Shown piece after piece: positions 48,167 to 60,758 of a stretch of DNA of 64,000 bases (position 1 is the first letter of the stretch; each line of letters starts with the position of its first letter). The position numbers were made by a program, and so were the translations under genes. The stretch lies in the NCBI GenBank assembly GCA_002105175.1, contig MCGE01000004.1:1984001-2048000 (forward strand), written 5' to 3'. Below the pieces are notes generated by a model, which saw only the letters and a list, made by a program, of their open reading frames with translations, made no database searches and had not been told where the DNA came from. Source of the DNA: Absidia repens (Eukaryota > Mucoromycota > Mucoromycetes > Mucorales > Cunninghamellaceae).

Positions 48167-48886
48167 AGTAAGAGGAACAAAATTACAAGGAAAAAAAAGA
48201 GGAGTGAAATAAAAATGTTCAATTTCAATTCGGTGTGACTTAAGATCGGAACTCGAATATTCAGTTGTATGGATTACATTACGAGTTTTATTATGATAAT
48301 AATACCATATTCTAGTTTCTACAGAAGCCATTTATAATTTTCCATCGTCCCCTTAAATCCCTACTGTGAAGCTTCCTCTGGGATTTATTTCCAAGATTAA
48401 TCTTGTATCAGCAACTGCAGGCCTTACATTAACCAAAAACGAGACAACGCATATGGTTGAGTGTGATTTTGATTTATCATAACTGATGATTAGAAATCCC
48501 AAAAAAAATCATGTGGTCCAATATACGAAGGCTGTTCTGGTAATCAATGTTAAAGCCTTTCACGACTCAGTTTCAAAAAAGCACGGAATTAAGAACGGCA
48601 TAAATCAAGGCACACTCATGTTTGGTGGCGACTCCTAAAACCAAAAGGTACAACGTCTATCCTGTCGGTGTGATGAAAATAGATCACTGAATCACAATGG
48701 CTTTTTATTTGTTCGCATTCAAAAATAACCTGTACAAGCCTAATTTCGATAAATACATAGCAAGCAAATAGACAATATAATATTTTCTTTCTTTCTTCGG
48801 GATTTCTTTATTTCTTTTTATTTCGAATTGTTTCTTCACAATTTCTTTTTTTTTTCTAAATCGACTCTTTTAGAAAACATCTATTG
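48167..48886. promoter_or_regulatory. Divergent intergenic region upstream of CK2 alpha and the small membrane protein
   Basis: 720 bp, A/T-rich, with C/T-rich sequence (48785-48865) just before the plus-strand gene. No other gene seen. Confidence 0.4.
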
Positions 48887-49474
48887 ATGGAAGTATGGTC
48901 ACAGTATAATACGATGGTTCTTTGGACGTTTGCCCTTCTGATATACTGCTGCCAAGCTCAATTAAAATCTTCCGACAGTATATTTTCAACACCAACTATA
49001 CCTGTAACATCATCATCAAGTATAGTGAAAACTAAATATAATTTCAAAGCGTACGTTACCTAAAATAGGTTTTTTATAACTAGTCGAAACAGAGAGTGCC
49101 GCCTCCACCTTGATCACAATATACCCCCAAAGATGGCCATTGGTAAATGCATGAAAATCAAACCCCGCTCAATGATTTATGATTTTTTGACAGTTCGTTC
49201 AAACTAGATTATTGGAGTTGTGTTTTTTTCTGCTACTATTTTTCTCTTTATTATTGCTGCAGGATTAGCTATTTATATGAAACGTTGTAAATGGAAATCA
49301 AAAGAAGGAAAATCCATTTATTACAACGATTCCATTTTTATACAATATCAACAGCCTATCGATAAATCCTCAGTTTGCTTGAATCGCCTTTTTCCTCGAA
49401 ACAAGCAACTCCCTCCAATAATAGACCCACAATTGCAATCGGCTATTCAAAATGCTTCCATGCTTCCCTATTAA
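48887..49474 (+). CDS. Small single-pass type I membrane protein, unidentified
   Basis: Three exons (48887-49019, 49084-49142, 49208-49474) join in frame to 152 aa. An N-terminal signal sequence (MVLWTFALLIYCCQAQ, starting at Met10) is followed by a short Ser/Thr-rich ectodomain (SSDSIFSTPTIPVTSSS then ETESAASTLIT). A transmembrane helix (IIGVVFFSATIFLFIIAAGLAIY) follows, and a basic cytoplasmic tail starting MKRCKWKSKEGK. The layout resembles a miniature wall-stress sensor (Mid2/Wsc type) but lacks their domains. The middle exon depends on a weak donor (GTATAG), so the model is moderate. Confidence 0.55.
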
Positions 49475-50062
49475 ACTAAACCTCTCCCTTACCCCTTTTT
49501 CTTATGATTCATCTGTCAATAAATTCACCACTACCATTCATGTATCATACATACTTTTTTTCTTTCAATCAATCATAAGTAATCAAACTCTTAATATCTA
49601 CATCATATGATACTTTGTGATCTTCCGTGTATGGCTTATCCAACTTTAACCGGTATTATGTCATACGTACACAATGAAGGAGAGGGTCACGATATCACGG
49701 ATTTGTACCCATGGAGAACGATGCACAACACTTACGGTGTTCAAATTTACAAATGCGGGGTAAAAATACCCACCCCGTATTACTATTGTCTTGACTACTG
49801 GCTGGTGCATTTAGTAAAGACACTTTTATAGTGCAAATGGATGTTTTAAAATACACAAATAAATAATGTCAGCTTTGGTGGTGATAGTGATCTTTACTTT
49901 GAGATCACTAGAGCCACTTGATTTGATCAAAAGATATTTTTCACATGCAAATCGGGATTCAAAATTCTGACGACTTAAAAAAAATTGCCCTCATTGTATT
50001 TTCCTTCTCCTTTTTCTTTCAACTTTTTTCCCCCTCTTCAAATATTTATACCCTTCATTACT
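49475..50062. other. Intergenic
   Basis: 3' UTR and PEX22 leader. There is an ATCGGGATTCAAAATTC sequence at about 49951, a CT-rich leader (49996-50040) and TTTATACC 20 nt before the ATG. Confidence 0.4.
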
Positions 50063-51164
50063 ATGTCAACTTTAATATACACCACTACGAAGGTAACTAG
50101 TCGTTCGATGCCGACCTGGTTACTACGATTACTTGGCTTCTCATCTCTAGCTGTCACCATTTTCAACTTTGTGCTACTCCTTTGTCGCCGCTATCGGTCA
50201 GCACGCCGACATATTAAACCAACACCTGCATCCACCATAGATCCTTCTTACGAAAATATAAAAAAGGACAGTTCTCTAAGAAGGACAAGTAGCAGTTTAG
50301 CCGATATTTTCCAAGACAAGGTATGAATTGTTACTTTACAAAAAAAAAAAAAAGACGGAGCAAGGTCTGCCTCTACAGTTGACATATACTAATCTTTCTC
50401 TTTTGCATTTTTGTTTTAGCCTCCTCAACCATCCAGATCGCCTCCTTTTGCTCGCACTCCTTCACCACAACAAAAGCAACAATCAAATCGATGGGGATCA
50501 CGTCTAGTGGATAATGTCATTGCTGCAACGTCAGTTCTTAAGAAAAAGAAACGATTGACTATCTCACTGAAAAATGTAAGTATTCCAAATCGAATTATGA
50601 TATAAACAAAACAAACAAAAACATTGCAGAAATACTTATTTTTAATTCTATGTATAGACTATTCTGTGGAATCCTTCTCAAGATGTTACCATATCCAATC
50701 ATGCTTTCCATGAAAATGCCATGCCATTGTTATCCCGCCTATGTCAACGTTATGAAGTCTACCTACTCATTCACACCAATAATGAAGATGATCATGAGCA
50801 AATTCAGCGACTTATTACACCCATTATTGGCGATGCGTCTTCATCAGCTTCCTTTTTGGACAAATCTCGCGTGATATACTGTCAAGATGAATTAGCCAAA
50901 GTCGATTTGGTCCAAAATGTTTTGCGTCCTGCTATTCATGTCGAAGGCGGCTGGGAATTAGATGATGGTGAAGATATTATCCGTGGCCTGCATTCGTCTG
51001 TCAATAAACTGGTGTGGGTGATCACTCGTCGTCGACGAACCTCATTCAATAAGGAAAATATGAAACCGGAAGATCATGATCTACTGTTTGATAGTGTGGA
51101 ACTGACGGACTCTTTTCTTGATACTTCTTTGGCTCGCGAAGTTGGTTTTATCATCGACGAATAG
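50063..51164 (+). CDS. PEX22: Peroxisomal membrane protein Pex22-like
   Basis: Three exons (50063-50320, 50420-50575, 50658-51164) give 306 aa. One transmembrane segment near the N terminus (WLLRLLGFSSLAVTIFNFVLLLC, about 20-42) is followed by a basic, Ser/Pro-rich linker. The folded C-terminal domain starts RLTISLKNTILWNPSQD and includes AMPLLSRLCQRYEVYLLIH, SRVIYCQDELAKVDLV and VLRPAIHVEGG. This topology and the Rossmann-like alternation match Pex22, which anchors the ubiquitin-conjugating enzyme Pex4 on peroxisomes for Pex5 recycling. The match is to the family pattern, not to a single invariant motif, so another membrane-anchored protein remains possible. Confidence 0.7.
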
Positions 51165-51971
51165 TTCCTAGATTAGTACCCAATTTTCTTGTTTTATTTT
51201 TTATAATCAGTACTATTACGATTCACTTGGTATACCCACTTTATATATATATATATACTTAGACCTGCGAAAAGAAAAAATCAAAGATATTTAGCTTCCC
51301 ACCCTTATTTTTACTATTTGTCTTGCTTACATTATATATATATATATTATCTATTGATTAGTTAGAATAATAAAATACACTATTTTCTCCATTCTTATCA
51401 TTATTTATTTTGCTTTTCATTATTTTGTTTTCTTTAGAAATGCATATTGCATAGTGTCCCACTTCTTTATTTTTATTTTTACAATAAAGACCGACTTCCA
51501 TGAAAGCAACTCGATGAAATAACTTCGTATGGATACATGGAGAAACAGCGTACAAGTAAATAGTTTTTTGTGATTGGTGGTTGGGTGAGATGGGAAATTA
51601 CTTGACAATTGGATAGAATCTCAAGGGGTGGAGGAGGGGCGATTGATTATTTGACTTCTCTTAGGGGTAAAATAGGCAAAGTCGTTGATGGAATTTCCTT
51701 CTTCCGGGAAAAATATCTACGCTTCTTTTATCACCGTCCCTGCAATTAATCGCATTTACACTATTTTTGCGTGTGTGTCACTTTGTTGATAATCAAAAAG
51801 TCTTCGGCGGCTCAATTAGACAACCAGAAAAAAAAAAAAAAAAAAAAAGACTGTTAGTGGGCAGAAAACGGACATTAAAAGATGGGGCATTTTGCGTTTG
51901 TTGACGTTGTTTCTTTTTTTATTTTTTCTTTCCTTGTCTTTTTTTTTTTTATATTCCCTTTTGCCGTCACA
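51165..51971. other. Intergenic
   Basis: It contains two (TA)n runs (51243-51257, 51335-51348), an A tract at 51829-51848 and a T-rich leader (51902-51960) before the next start. No gene seen. Confidence 0.5.
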
Positions 51972-52816
51972 ATGCCATTGCAAGTCATAGGTGCTGGACT
52001 TGGAAGAACTGGCACTCAAAGCTTGGGTGTAGCCCTTGAATTGTTAGGGTAATAGCCGGAAAAAGAAAGACTTGACTCACTACTATGATTGAAACGAAAT
52101 GTTGTATTAATTATTTGCCCTCTTATGTTATTTTCTTTAGTTATCGAACCCATCGTATGGTGAACGTCCTTACAGACCCAACACAAGACCCAGGTGTATG
52201 GCTTCGGGCAAAAGAAAATCCTTCGACTCACAAAGATGAATGGGAATCGGTTTATGGGAACTACGATGCTGCTATCAGTTGGCCGACTGTTACTTTTTAC
52301 AAGGAGCTCATGGACAAATACCCTGATGCGAAAGTGATATTGACTCTCAGGGACGCTAACGAATGGTTTGATTTGATGCTGAATACTATTTTTACCCAGG
52401 TCAACTTTCAACTGCCTATCAACTCGCCCCACCACCTCAATCACGCCGTGGAAATGCTGAAAACTGTTATTCTTGATGGTCAAGCTCCCAATCCTTTTGA
52501 CGCCGAAGCTGACCGTGCCAAGTTTATCAAGATGTACAACGATCACATTGAAGAAGTGAAGAAACATGTCCCTGCTGAGCGGATGCTTATTATGAATCTT
52601 AACGAAGGCTGGGTAAGTACTCAAATGGTGTATGTGTGTGTGTGCGTTTTTCTGACGTTTTTTTTTCACTAGGACCGCTTGTGTACTTTTTTGAACAAAC
52701 CTGTACCCGACACGCCATATCCTGCTTTGAATTATGCTGATGACTTTGGCACCAAATTCTACAGCTTATTGGAACAATTGAATGACAATCTCAAAAAACT
52801 AGATCAACATCCGTAG
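51972..52816 (+). CDS. Sulfotransferase-like P-loop protein (Sulfotransfer_4 type)
   Basis: Three exons (51972-52048, 52141-52612, 52673-52816) give 230 aa. The N terminus PLQVIGAGLGRTGTQSLGVAL is the PAPS-binding P-loop of this family (GxGRTGTxSL). Further landmarks are YDAAISWPTVTFYKELMDKYP, KVILTLRDANEWF (the 3'-phosphate loop), MLIMNLNEGWDRLC and FLNKPVPDTPYPALN. Members are widespread in fungi; annotations vary and substrates are mostly unknown. A genuine sulfotransfer reaction is inference. Length fits the family (about 220-280). Confidence 0.88.
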
Positions 52817-53352
52817 TTCAGCCCACACACAAGTTTGCATTGACTGTTGACTATTGTTGACCCCCATCCCGTCCTACTAGTATCCCCTTTGCCTTTTTAC
52901 CAGTGAATCTCCTTTTTTATATTATTACCCACTAGTTTTATATATTACATCTTGGCCCACTCTTTCTCTTAGTCTTAACCATTCTCCTCCTTCCTTTTTT
53001 TTTTTTATTTCTCTTGTTTATATGTCAAAATAAAAAAAGCAAATCTTTTGTCACATCATTTAAAATAAAGTTTATTGTATTATTCAAAACAAATCTCATT
53101 GTCCCACTTTTAACATGAAAAAGTTTGTCCCATCATTCATCATTCAAAATAAAAAGGAAAAAAAATACCCTATCCTTAAAAATAATTCACTCAATGTTGT
53201 TCCCATCATTCACAAAGTAAAGCCTGATGCCAATCCCATCATTAGAAATAGAAAAAGTCCGTTGTCACATAATTCAAATCATTTTGTTCCAAAGGATAAT
53301 TATTTTTTATTTACAAATGGATAATCACAAATAAGATATTCAAAATAAAAAT
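52817..53352. other. Convergent intergenic region with repeated ATCATTCAAAATAAA-like units
   Basis: From 53040 to 53345 the sequence repeats an imperfect unit around TTGTCCCATCATTCAAAATAAA several times, each with AATAAA or its variants. It may supply redundant poly(A) signals for the two convergent genes. Confidence 0.5.
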
Positions 53353-55350
53353 CTAGCGCCGGCCTCGTCTGTCACGACGACGATAATCCCTACTATCATC
53401 ACTATCACTATCACTATCACTATCGCTTCTACTATCACTACCACTGCTGCTGCTACCACTGTCGCTGCTACCACTGCTGCCACTGCTGCCACTGCTGCTG
53501 CTGCCACTGCTGCTATCACTATCGGAATCGTCCGCCTGTCCCTTCATTATTTGTTGAGGAGCTGTCCGTAACCAATCACGTAAATCTTCGGTCAAGGCAC
53601 CAAGACCAATACTTGTCCAGTAATTGATAGCAAATCGTGTGTTTTTAGGGTTATCCCGAGGGAACATACCAGCGAAGCTTTCGGCAAAGTCAGGATCTTC
53701 CAATCGCAATTTGAGTTTCTTGAGTCCCATGAATTCACTGATTTCTTGGATCAAAATCTTGATGAAAATACGAGATGCTGATGTTGTGTCGTCTTCGGTA
53801 AGCTGAATAATTGAGAAGCATGTCCATGGTAAAGAGTCAGTGAAGAAGATGTGTCCAAAGAGCTTAGCAATGTTGCGCAGACGGTTGGTTTCATAACGAT
53901 GGACAGTTTCATAAGTGTCGGTGAAAGCCTGTGCAAAGTTGTCCATCCATACCCGGCTCATCTTGCAGAATCGTTCCGCCATAAGACCATAGAATTTGAG
54001 GTAAGTTCTTTCTTGAGAGCAACATTCAATGATCATATTGCAAAGTTCGATCTATAATGTATAAAAGAATTAAGTATCCATTCCATTCTGGTCTCGAGTC
54101 TTATTTTACTTTGATAGCTTACCTCTTGACCTTCTGGGATAGTCAATTTCATGAGTTTGTGACAACATTCTTCAAAGTCCACACTAGACATCACCGTCAG
54201 ATAAATTCTTCGCCGTAATTCTACCACATCAGCACCAGTTTCATCGCGGATGTCCATGCCCTCTTCTTCTTCCTCGCTATCACTTTCGTCTTCACTTCCG
54301 CTATCGCTGCCACCACTTTCCGAATCAGCATCCGACCCATCACCAAGAATTTCCGACTTGATACTGGCGTATTTTTCTTCATTTTCTTCATAGTTGGGGT
54401 CAAATTTGAATAAGTTGAGTTCGTCTTCCACATCCAAATCTTCATCGTCGAGGGCAATTTGATGGGTGATTTGATCATCTTCTTCGACCAAGTCCAAATC
54501 CGTCACGATAGGTTGGTTGTCTTTGTATTTGTCCTTGCGCACTTGGAAGAGCACTTCAATCATGTACTGCACACGTTTGTCAATATCGCCTTCATGAAGA
54601 ATAGACCGGAAACGTTCAAAGATACCGTTGTCCACCTTGGGATTCACCGCAGCCAAATGCGCTCCCACTTCACGCATAAATCCAACTGCAATTTCAACTG
54701 AGTCATCGGTAGGTCGTTCCAACATTAAAAAGAGCATTTGCATGGCCAAGATTTCTTGAACAACAAGCTGATTCGTTAAATGGGCAATAAATCGACAGGC
54801 AGCCAAACAAGCGATCTGTTATATTCATAAAAAAGAAAAGAGAGATTAATCGTTATTACAGTATGGGGGATGGGGAGGGGAAGCAACATTTATTAAATAC
54901 CTTGTCGTTTCGACGAAAAGCTCGACGAAATTGAATCACCAAGCGAGTGACCAGTAGTCCACCAATAGATGGGAGTTTCGTATTGATCACGGACACCAAA
55001 CTTGCGTAAATGGGAGTAAATGGTATACTGGCGCTTTGTGCTTTCATGATGCTTTTGCAGAATAGGCCACGTCCCCGGACAAGATTTTCGCCAAAAAGCT
55101 CAGGTACAATCATCTTGATGTTTGCCATGTTGACCTTGTTGATAAGTCCGTTGATCGACTTTTTTAAGGCTTCCCAGGTCATACGTTGATAATCGTTGCT
55201 TGATTTGTCGGTGAGGTTTTGTTGCAGTTGACGTAATCGATGAGGAGGAATATAAGCGCCACCACCACGAGTCAGTTTCAGCGTCTCCATTTGTTGCTGA
55301 GAAGCATCATCAAGTTTGCGTCGTTTCACGCTGACATCGATTTCTGCCAT
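53353..55350 (-). CDS. CWC22: Pre-mRNA-splicing factor CWC22
   Basis: Three exons on the minus strand (55350-54901, 54815-54123, 54051-53353) give 613 aa. After KRRKLDD and [14 protein letters not shown] comes the MIF4G domain (about 50-240): [51 protein letters not shown] and [14 protein letters not shown]. An acidic linker (Glu/Asp/Ser, about 300-340) leads to the MA3 domain (about 345-460): [34 protein letters not shown] and [20 protein letters not shown]. The last 60 residues are Ser/Gly/Asp repeats ending RRRDRRGRR. Cwc22 is required for the first splicing step and loads eIF4A3. It is divergent from PRI1, 185 bp between starts. Confidence 0.96.
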
Positions 55351-55535
55351 GATATTATTGATGAACAAAGAGAGGAAAAAACAAAAGAAAAAAAAAATAA
55401 AGTGACGCAGGTAAAAATTTCTTTTGATTGGCTCAACATTTAAAGTTCGGGAGTTTAATTTCTCGACACGAGCTGTACTTTTTTTTCGTGTCCATTTTTT
55501 TCCCTTCTTTATTTTCTTCTCCCTCAAATTCAAAT
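55351..55535. promoter_or_regulatory. Compact divergent promoter between CWC22 and PRI1
   Basis: 185 bp between start codons, A/T-rich on the CWC22 side and pyrimidine-rich (TTTTTTTCCCTTCTTTATTTTC) on the PRI1 side. The two transcripts must share control DNA. Confidence 0.45.
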
Positions 55536-57819
55536 ATGGTTGAAAAAGAAGGTATATAAATTAAAAAAAGTAATATTAATAAGAGTGGATCCATATTGTA
55601 ACATACTGACCATACTGTCGTTTATTTTTATCTTGCTAGTGATCCACGATGAACTGAAGGATATTCCTATGGACGACTTCTTTAGTGACGACGATGATGG
55701 ATTGAATCAGGTGGGCACTAACATGGCCAATGTCCAGTTACAAACTCCCACTAGGGACGAACCAGTTAAGCAACAACAACGTCAACCATTTGTAGTAGCT
55801 AGACAATTCAGGTAAATCATGCATAAAAGGAAAAAGGGGACACAATTGAATGCTACTTATTAACTTTTGGTTGATCTGAAATAGTATGGTGTCAGAAGAT
55901 AGTGATCCTGTCTTTTTGCTTCGATTATTCTATCAACGGTTTTTCCCATACAAACTCTACCACTCTTGGCTCAGTTATGGAATCAGTGAGTATTCTTTTT
56001 CTTCTTCTTTTTTTTTTTTTGTTGAAAATACTTACATTTTCATTTTTATTTTTTATATTAGACACCAGCAAAAATTTCACTCACCGGGAATTCAGTTTTA
56101 CTTTAACAAACGACATTTATTTACGATACAACTCTTTTGCTGATATGGATGCTCTGAAAAAGGAAATTGAACGATTACAACCTATCAAAATTGATATTGG
56201 AGCTGTTTACTCTGTTCGGGTAAGATGATTTGGGTGGGTGGGGGTATTCATGAGTATATCTATGTAATATGATCTGATAACATATGGAGGACTTACTGTT
56301 ATTGCTTATTTAGCCCAAGGACAAAAAAACTGTTAACGAAAAAGCTTTCCGGCCATTAGAAAAGGAATTAGTATTCGATATTGATATGACAGACTACGAT
56401 GAAATCCGTACTTGTTGCTCTGGGGGCGATATTTGTCATGATTGTTGGGAATTTATGACCATCTCTATTAAAGTGATTGATGCCTGCTTACGTGGTATGA
56501 CGAAGTGAAATATGCATTTGGTTTATTACATCAATGGAAGGAAATACTAAAAACGAATTTTATTATATAGATGACTTTGGATTTGAACATTTATTATGGG
56601 TATACTCTGGGCGACGTGGGGTCCATTGTTGGGTTAGCGACGAAAGAGCAAGAAAATTGGACAACGACAGTCGCAAGTCTATTGTTAACTATTTGGAAGT
56701 GGTCAAGGTAAAACAATAATGGTTTAATCGAAACTATATTATGTACCACAATCATTTGATGCTATCTATTTTATATATGTGTATAGGGTGGTGCTGAAGT
56801 GGCAAGGAAGGTACGATTACCACACACATTACATCCGTCTCTCGAGTAAGTAATAAATATATGGAGTCTCCTTTTTTTGATTTATTTTTGTCACTAACTA
56901 CTATGTGTTTTTCTTTATCTGTAGGCGATCATTGGCCATCATCAAACCGTATTTTATCCCCCTAGTCTTGGAGCGCCAAGGTGTTCTGGATACAAGAGAG
57001 CAATGGAAGAAAATGTTAAATATTATATCCGACGAAGGTAAAATAAACTAAAGAATGAAGAAGACGCACAGACTAATGGCCGACTTGTCTTTTTAATTAG
57101 GGATTCGTAATGAATTGGATGAATTATGGTCCAATGATTCTTCCCGTTCTAGTCGTGATAGGTGGGAAGATTTGAAATCAACTGTCAATGATACAGCGAA
57201 GGTAACGGATAAATGTACTGTATTATGAATCTGGTGTTGAAATATATCTCTTTTCGTAGAACTATGACACTACTGTGCGGGATATCTTATTCCAATACCT
57301 ATATCCTCGTCTAGATGACAAAGTATCCATCAACATCAACCATTTACTGAAAAGTCCATTCTGTGTCCATCCCAAAACTCGTAGGTTTTTGGATTAATAG
57401 TTTTTTTCATTCATTTTATCTTACATCGTTTGATTATTTATAGATCGCGTGTGTGTGCCTATAGATCCGGTTACCTGCCAATCTTTTGATCCTTTAGCTG
57501 TTCCAACCCTGGCTACTTTGTGCAAAGAACTCAATGAATACAATTCTTCTGGAAATGAAACTGAACGGAAAATACCTGGTAAGTAAATAAGGCTTCTGCA
57601 TACGTGTTTTACTCATCATTATCTCCTACTTTAGACATCAAAAAGACATCATTGAAACCTTATATCGAACTATTTGAAAAATTTGTACAGCCAATGGTTT
57701 TGGAATCCCAACGTGCTAAAAGAGGTAAAAATTAGATAGAAAAGTATTGTGCCTTGCCATCACTGAACTTTTTTGTTTTGAATTTTATAGAAGAAGCAGC
57801 TACAAGTATGGAGTTCTAA
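55536..57819 (+). CDS. PRI1: DNA primase small (catalytic) subunit
   Basis: Thirteen exons (55536-55551, 55640-55811, 55885-55985, 56062-56219, 56314-56494, 56571-56707, 56787-56845, 56925-57037, 57101-57201, 57260-57380, 57444-57578, 57635-57724, 57791-57819) keep frame through all 12 junctions and give 470 aa. An N-terminal acidic, Gln-rich extension of about 60 residues precedes the primase fold: [38 protein letters not shown], the metal-binding [11 protein letters not shown], the zinc ligands [12 protein letters not shown], the nucleotide-binding [12 protein letters not shown], and FCVHPKTHRVCVPID. It makes RNA primers with the large subunit and Pol alpha. AATAAA at 57989-57994. Intron density is the highest in the window. 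Confidence 0.96.
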
Positions 57820-58094
57820 AGCGGATACGACGGATTGGAGTTGGTAATGATTATGACAATTGCGGGATGTCTCTTGAACTACTATTTATGGCATGCGACA
57901 TGAACGACACACTTTGTTAGATATATATATCTGTATAGTTTTTAGTTTCAATATTATTTTTTTATCACTATTTTATTATCATTTTCAAAATAAAAGTACA
58001 TTCGAATATATAAATTTGTTGTTATCGCGTGCATATGTGCGTCTGGATGTGTATGGAAGGAAACGTGTCGAGGATGATGAAACAATAAAAAAAG

Positions 58095-58763
58095 CTAATG
58101 TTGAAGGGTACCTGCAAGTAAAATTTGACCACCATAGTACAAGGGGAGACCAATCCATTGGTTCCATCTTGATTTACCAGAGAATTCTTCTCGAGCCACA
58201 AAAAGATCGGACAAATAAAACATCAGGGCACCGATAAGTTGATGGCGGGGAAGCTTAGCAGAGGGATAGCTAGCACTGGCAGTGATCACCATGCCACTGA
58301 TGACAGTCATATACACCAATACTGCGCGTCGCATGATAGGGTCCTTGATTTTAGGTAAAAGCCATCGGCCTACAATACCGGCTGTGACTGATGTGGCTGC
58401 TAAAGCGGTCGTTGCAAGTTTCATGTCCATTCCGCCATCATGCAAGGTGAAGGCATACACCAGCGTTAGATGACCCAGTAAAAAACTGCCTAATCCCGCC
58501 AAAAAACCGGACTTTGGAATCAACAGAACATCACCGATGGCGCCAAGGGCCAATCCGAGGAAAACTGATTTTCCATAGGGTGACGATGCCATGACATCAC
58601 GCCCTGTAGGATTGTTGGCCATCGCAGACAATAAAAATCCAGCTGATGCTAAGGGTTTAAATATCCAGGTTCCCGTCCTGACCCGATGGTGTTCAGATAT
58701 CAGCAGCAATGGAAGTGCGACACCCGTTAGCTTGACACCATTGTTGACCACAAACGTTTCCAT
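58095..58763 (-). CDS. YhhN/TMEM86 family membrane protein (lysoplasmalogenase-like)
   Basis: A single-exon gene on the minus strand, 222 aa, with six to eight hydrophobic helices. Motifs fit YhhN: TWIFKPLASAGFLLSA, GLALGAIGDVLLIPK, GLGSFLLGHLTLVYAF, and the C-terminal GALMFYLSDLFVAREEF with LPLYYGGQILLAGTL. The two Asp residues in GDVLL and SDLFVAR are the conserved polar residues of the family. Animal TMEM86 hydrolyses lysoplasmalogens; the fungal substrate is unknown. It converges on PRI1, 275 bp between stops. No intron, in contrast to its neighbours. Confidence 0.88.
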   Translation of the reverse strand: METFVVNNGVKLTGVALPLLLISEHHRVRTGTWIFKPLASAGFLLSAMANNPTGRDVMASSPYGKSVFLGLALGAIGDVLLIPKSGFLAGLGSFLLGHLTLVYAFTLHDGGMDMKLATTALAATSVTAGIVGRWLLPKIKDPIMRRAVLVYMTVISGMVITASASYPSAKLPRHQLIGALMFYLSDLFVAREEFSGKSRWNQWIGLPLYYGGQILLAGTLQH

Positions 58764-59394
58764 GAAAAAAAAGGGAGGTATAAGGGTGTAGTATGTGCGA
58801 TGAAATAAAAAGAATTAACTAACAGGGAAAAGACAAAAGAACATTTTCTTATATAGTCTTCATGCTGTTGTACAAAACATAAGCTGCAATTCTCCATATT
58901 TGTCTCAATTCAAAGCGGCGATGTAAAATCTTCTCATCTCATATGGTAGAAGAAATAGCATTTGTGGGACAAACAATAATCTTCAGATTACTGAAAACAG
59001 GAAAAGCCTAGTCTCAGACACGAATAATAATTTTTGGATGCATGGTAACAGTTTTAAACATATATTTAATATTTCACCCCATTCCTCCACTGACATTGCA
59101 AAATCACTATCGCCCCTATTTTCCTTTCCTTATGAATCACCAGTACTTAATCCCCTCCCCGAATAATTATCATTAATACTAGCACTACCATTGCTATCCT
59201 ATATAGTCCACCAAAGTGCGAAATGCAGAGGAGACAACAACAAAATTCTCTGTAGTGATCTATTTTTTTCACACAAAACACATACCTTTTTTTCTACCCA
59301 TGAATGCACACACTGGATTTGACACGCACTTATACCATCCCCATTCAACGAGACAATGAAAGGCATGAAAGAGATTAATGGTAAAAAGACAAGA
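58764..59394. other. Intergenic
   Basis: A/T-rich. No gene or strong motif seen. Confidence 0.45.
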
Positions 59395-59688
59395 CACGTT
59401 TAGTTCTGACATGAGTATATTATAAACTATGACACTAACGCTAAGTGAAGCTAATGGCGCTATTCTAAAATGAAAACTAATCTAATGGAGGTTGGGAAAT
59501 CATGAATCCAAAATGAAAGGGGTTCCCCATGATGTTTGCTTTGCATTTTTCAAAATGCCCCTGATACAAGTTCTAACTACTACTCCAAGATCAAGAAATG
59601 CACAATTGAAGTTGATGACCTGAAGAAAAAAAAAAAGAAAAAGGAACTCAAAAAATAAATTTATGAAAGGCGGAGTGCGAATGTTCAA
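59395..59688 (-). repeat. Dispersed repeat family, copy F (truncated)
   Basis: On the minus strand it starts at 59688 with TTGAACATTCGCACTCCGCC, a variant of the 5' signature. The core (plus: ATCCAAAATGAAAGGGGTTCCCCATG, about 59506-59530) is recognisable, but the GGGATTACAA segment is altered. About 300 bp remain. Confidence 0.65.
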
Positions 59689-60267
59689 TCAATTATTCTT
59701 TTCCACACCCCTCATTTTTCTTCCTGTACGCCGGTTGGGCCCCAAGAGACTGCCCACCATCGTGCGAAACGGCAGAGGCATATAATCCCATCCCATCAAA
59801 GCCCATATTTCACTAAAAAAAATTTCTGACATTCAATAAATTTGGGATGAGGGAAAAAATATTTTGGGGACGGGTAAAAAAGAGATTGGGATGGGTAAGA
59901 ATTACTTCAGGACATTGAAAAAATAAATTAACACAGCCGTAAAATAATATTGAGACAAGGATGAAATAATAGAAAAAAAAGTACGCTGGTATTCATTTTT
60001 TTAAAATGTTGATTTTCATGTTTTAAAAAACCCATGTGAATAATGAAAGAGTATGAATTCACGGCATGCATGGCCGCTACTGGAATAGGAAGGTGACAAA
60101 GGCGGAATACAATGCATGGTACAAGGTTCTTTCAGTCTAGGTATTTTCATGTTATAATCCAAGCGTTGAACCTGATAACATGTGTGTACCGGAGGCAAGG
60201 AGGATAGAGGGAAGGTGGAGAGAGAATAGGCCGCAAGGTAACGGGGACAATGGCGCAACAACAACAA

Positions 60268-60300
<33 letters not shown>

Positions 60301-60758
60301 CTTGTTTGGGCGGGAAGGCGACTTGAGAGAGCGAAACTTCGCAAAGAAAACTTAATAGAGAGAATTGCTTAAGGGGTTTTTTTAAAAAAAGGAATATAAA
60401 GAGTTTGAAGAACGAGACAGAATAATGGTAAACGAAATGAGGAAAATTAGTACTTTTATACCCTTTTACCTTTGATTAATGTTATTAATAGTACAAGTTT
60501 GATAAATGTACACGTTTGATAAAAGCTGGCAGTATAAAATGTCGCGAGAACTGATCTAACTTGATCTATCATCTAATAAAAATATAAAGAGATTGGACCA
60601 CTATGTGAAACGATCACTGTCATCAACTCGATAGCATTACTGACAATCTGGGCAAAGCGAATCTGAGAAAAAAAGTCGGGAAGTGAATTACTTTCTCGTC
60701 ATGTTACATTTTTTGAAATATCTTTTTTTTTGTCTTTTTATTTTTCTTTATTTCGATA
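59689..60758. other. CENP-T-like gene upstream region
   Basis: A/T-rich with a 25-nt A tract at 60265-60290 followed by GGGCGGGAAGGCG (60307). T-rich leader directly before the ATG. No gene supported. Confidence 0.45.

Noticed and set aside
48167..48331. In-frame N-terminal extension of CK2 alpha starting at 48331
   Set aside because: The extra residues are unlike CK2 alpha, which starts close to the [11 protein letters not shown] segment; it is probably leader sequence.
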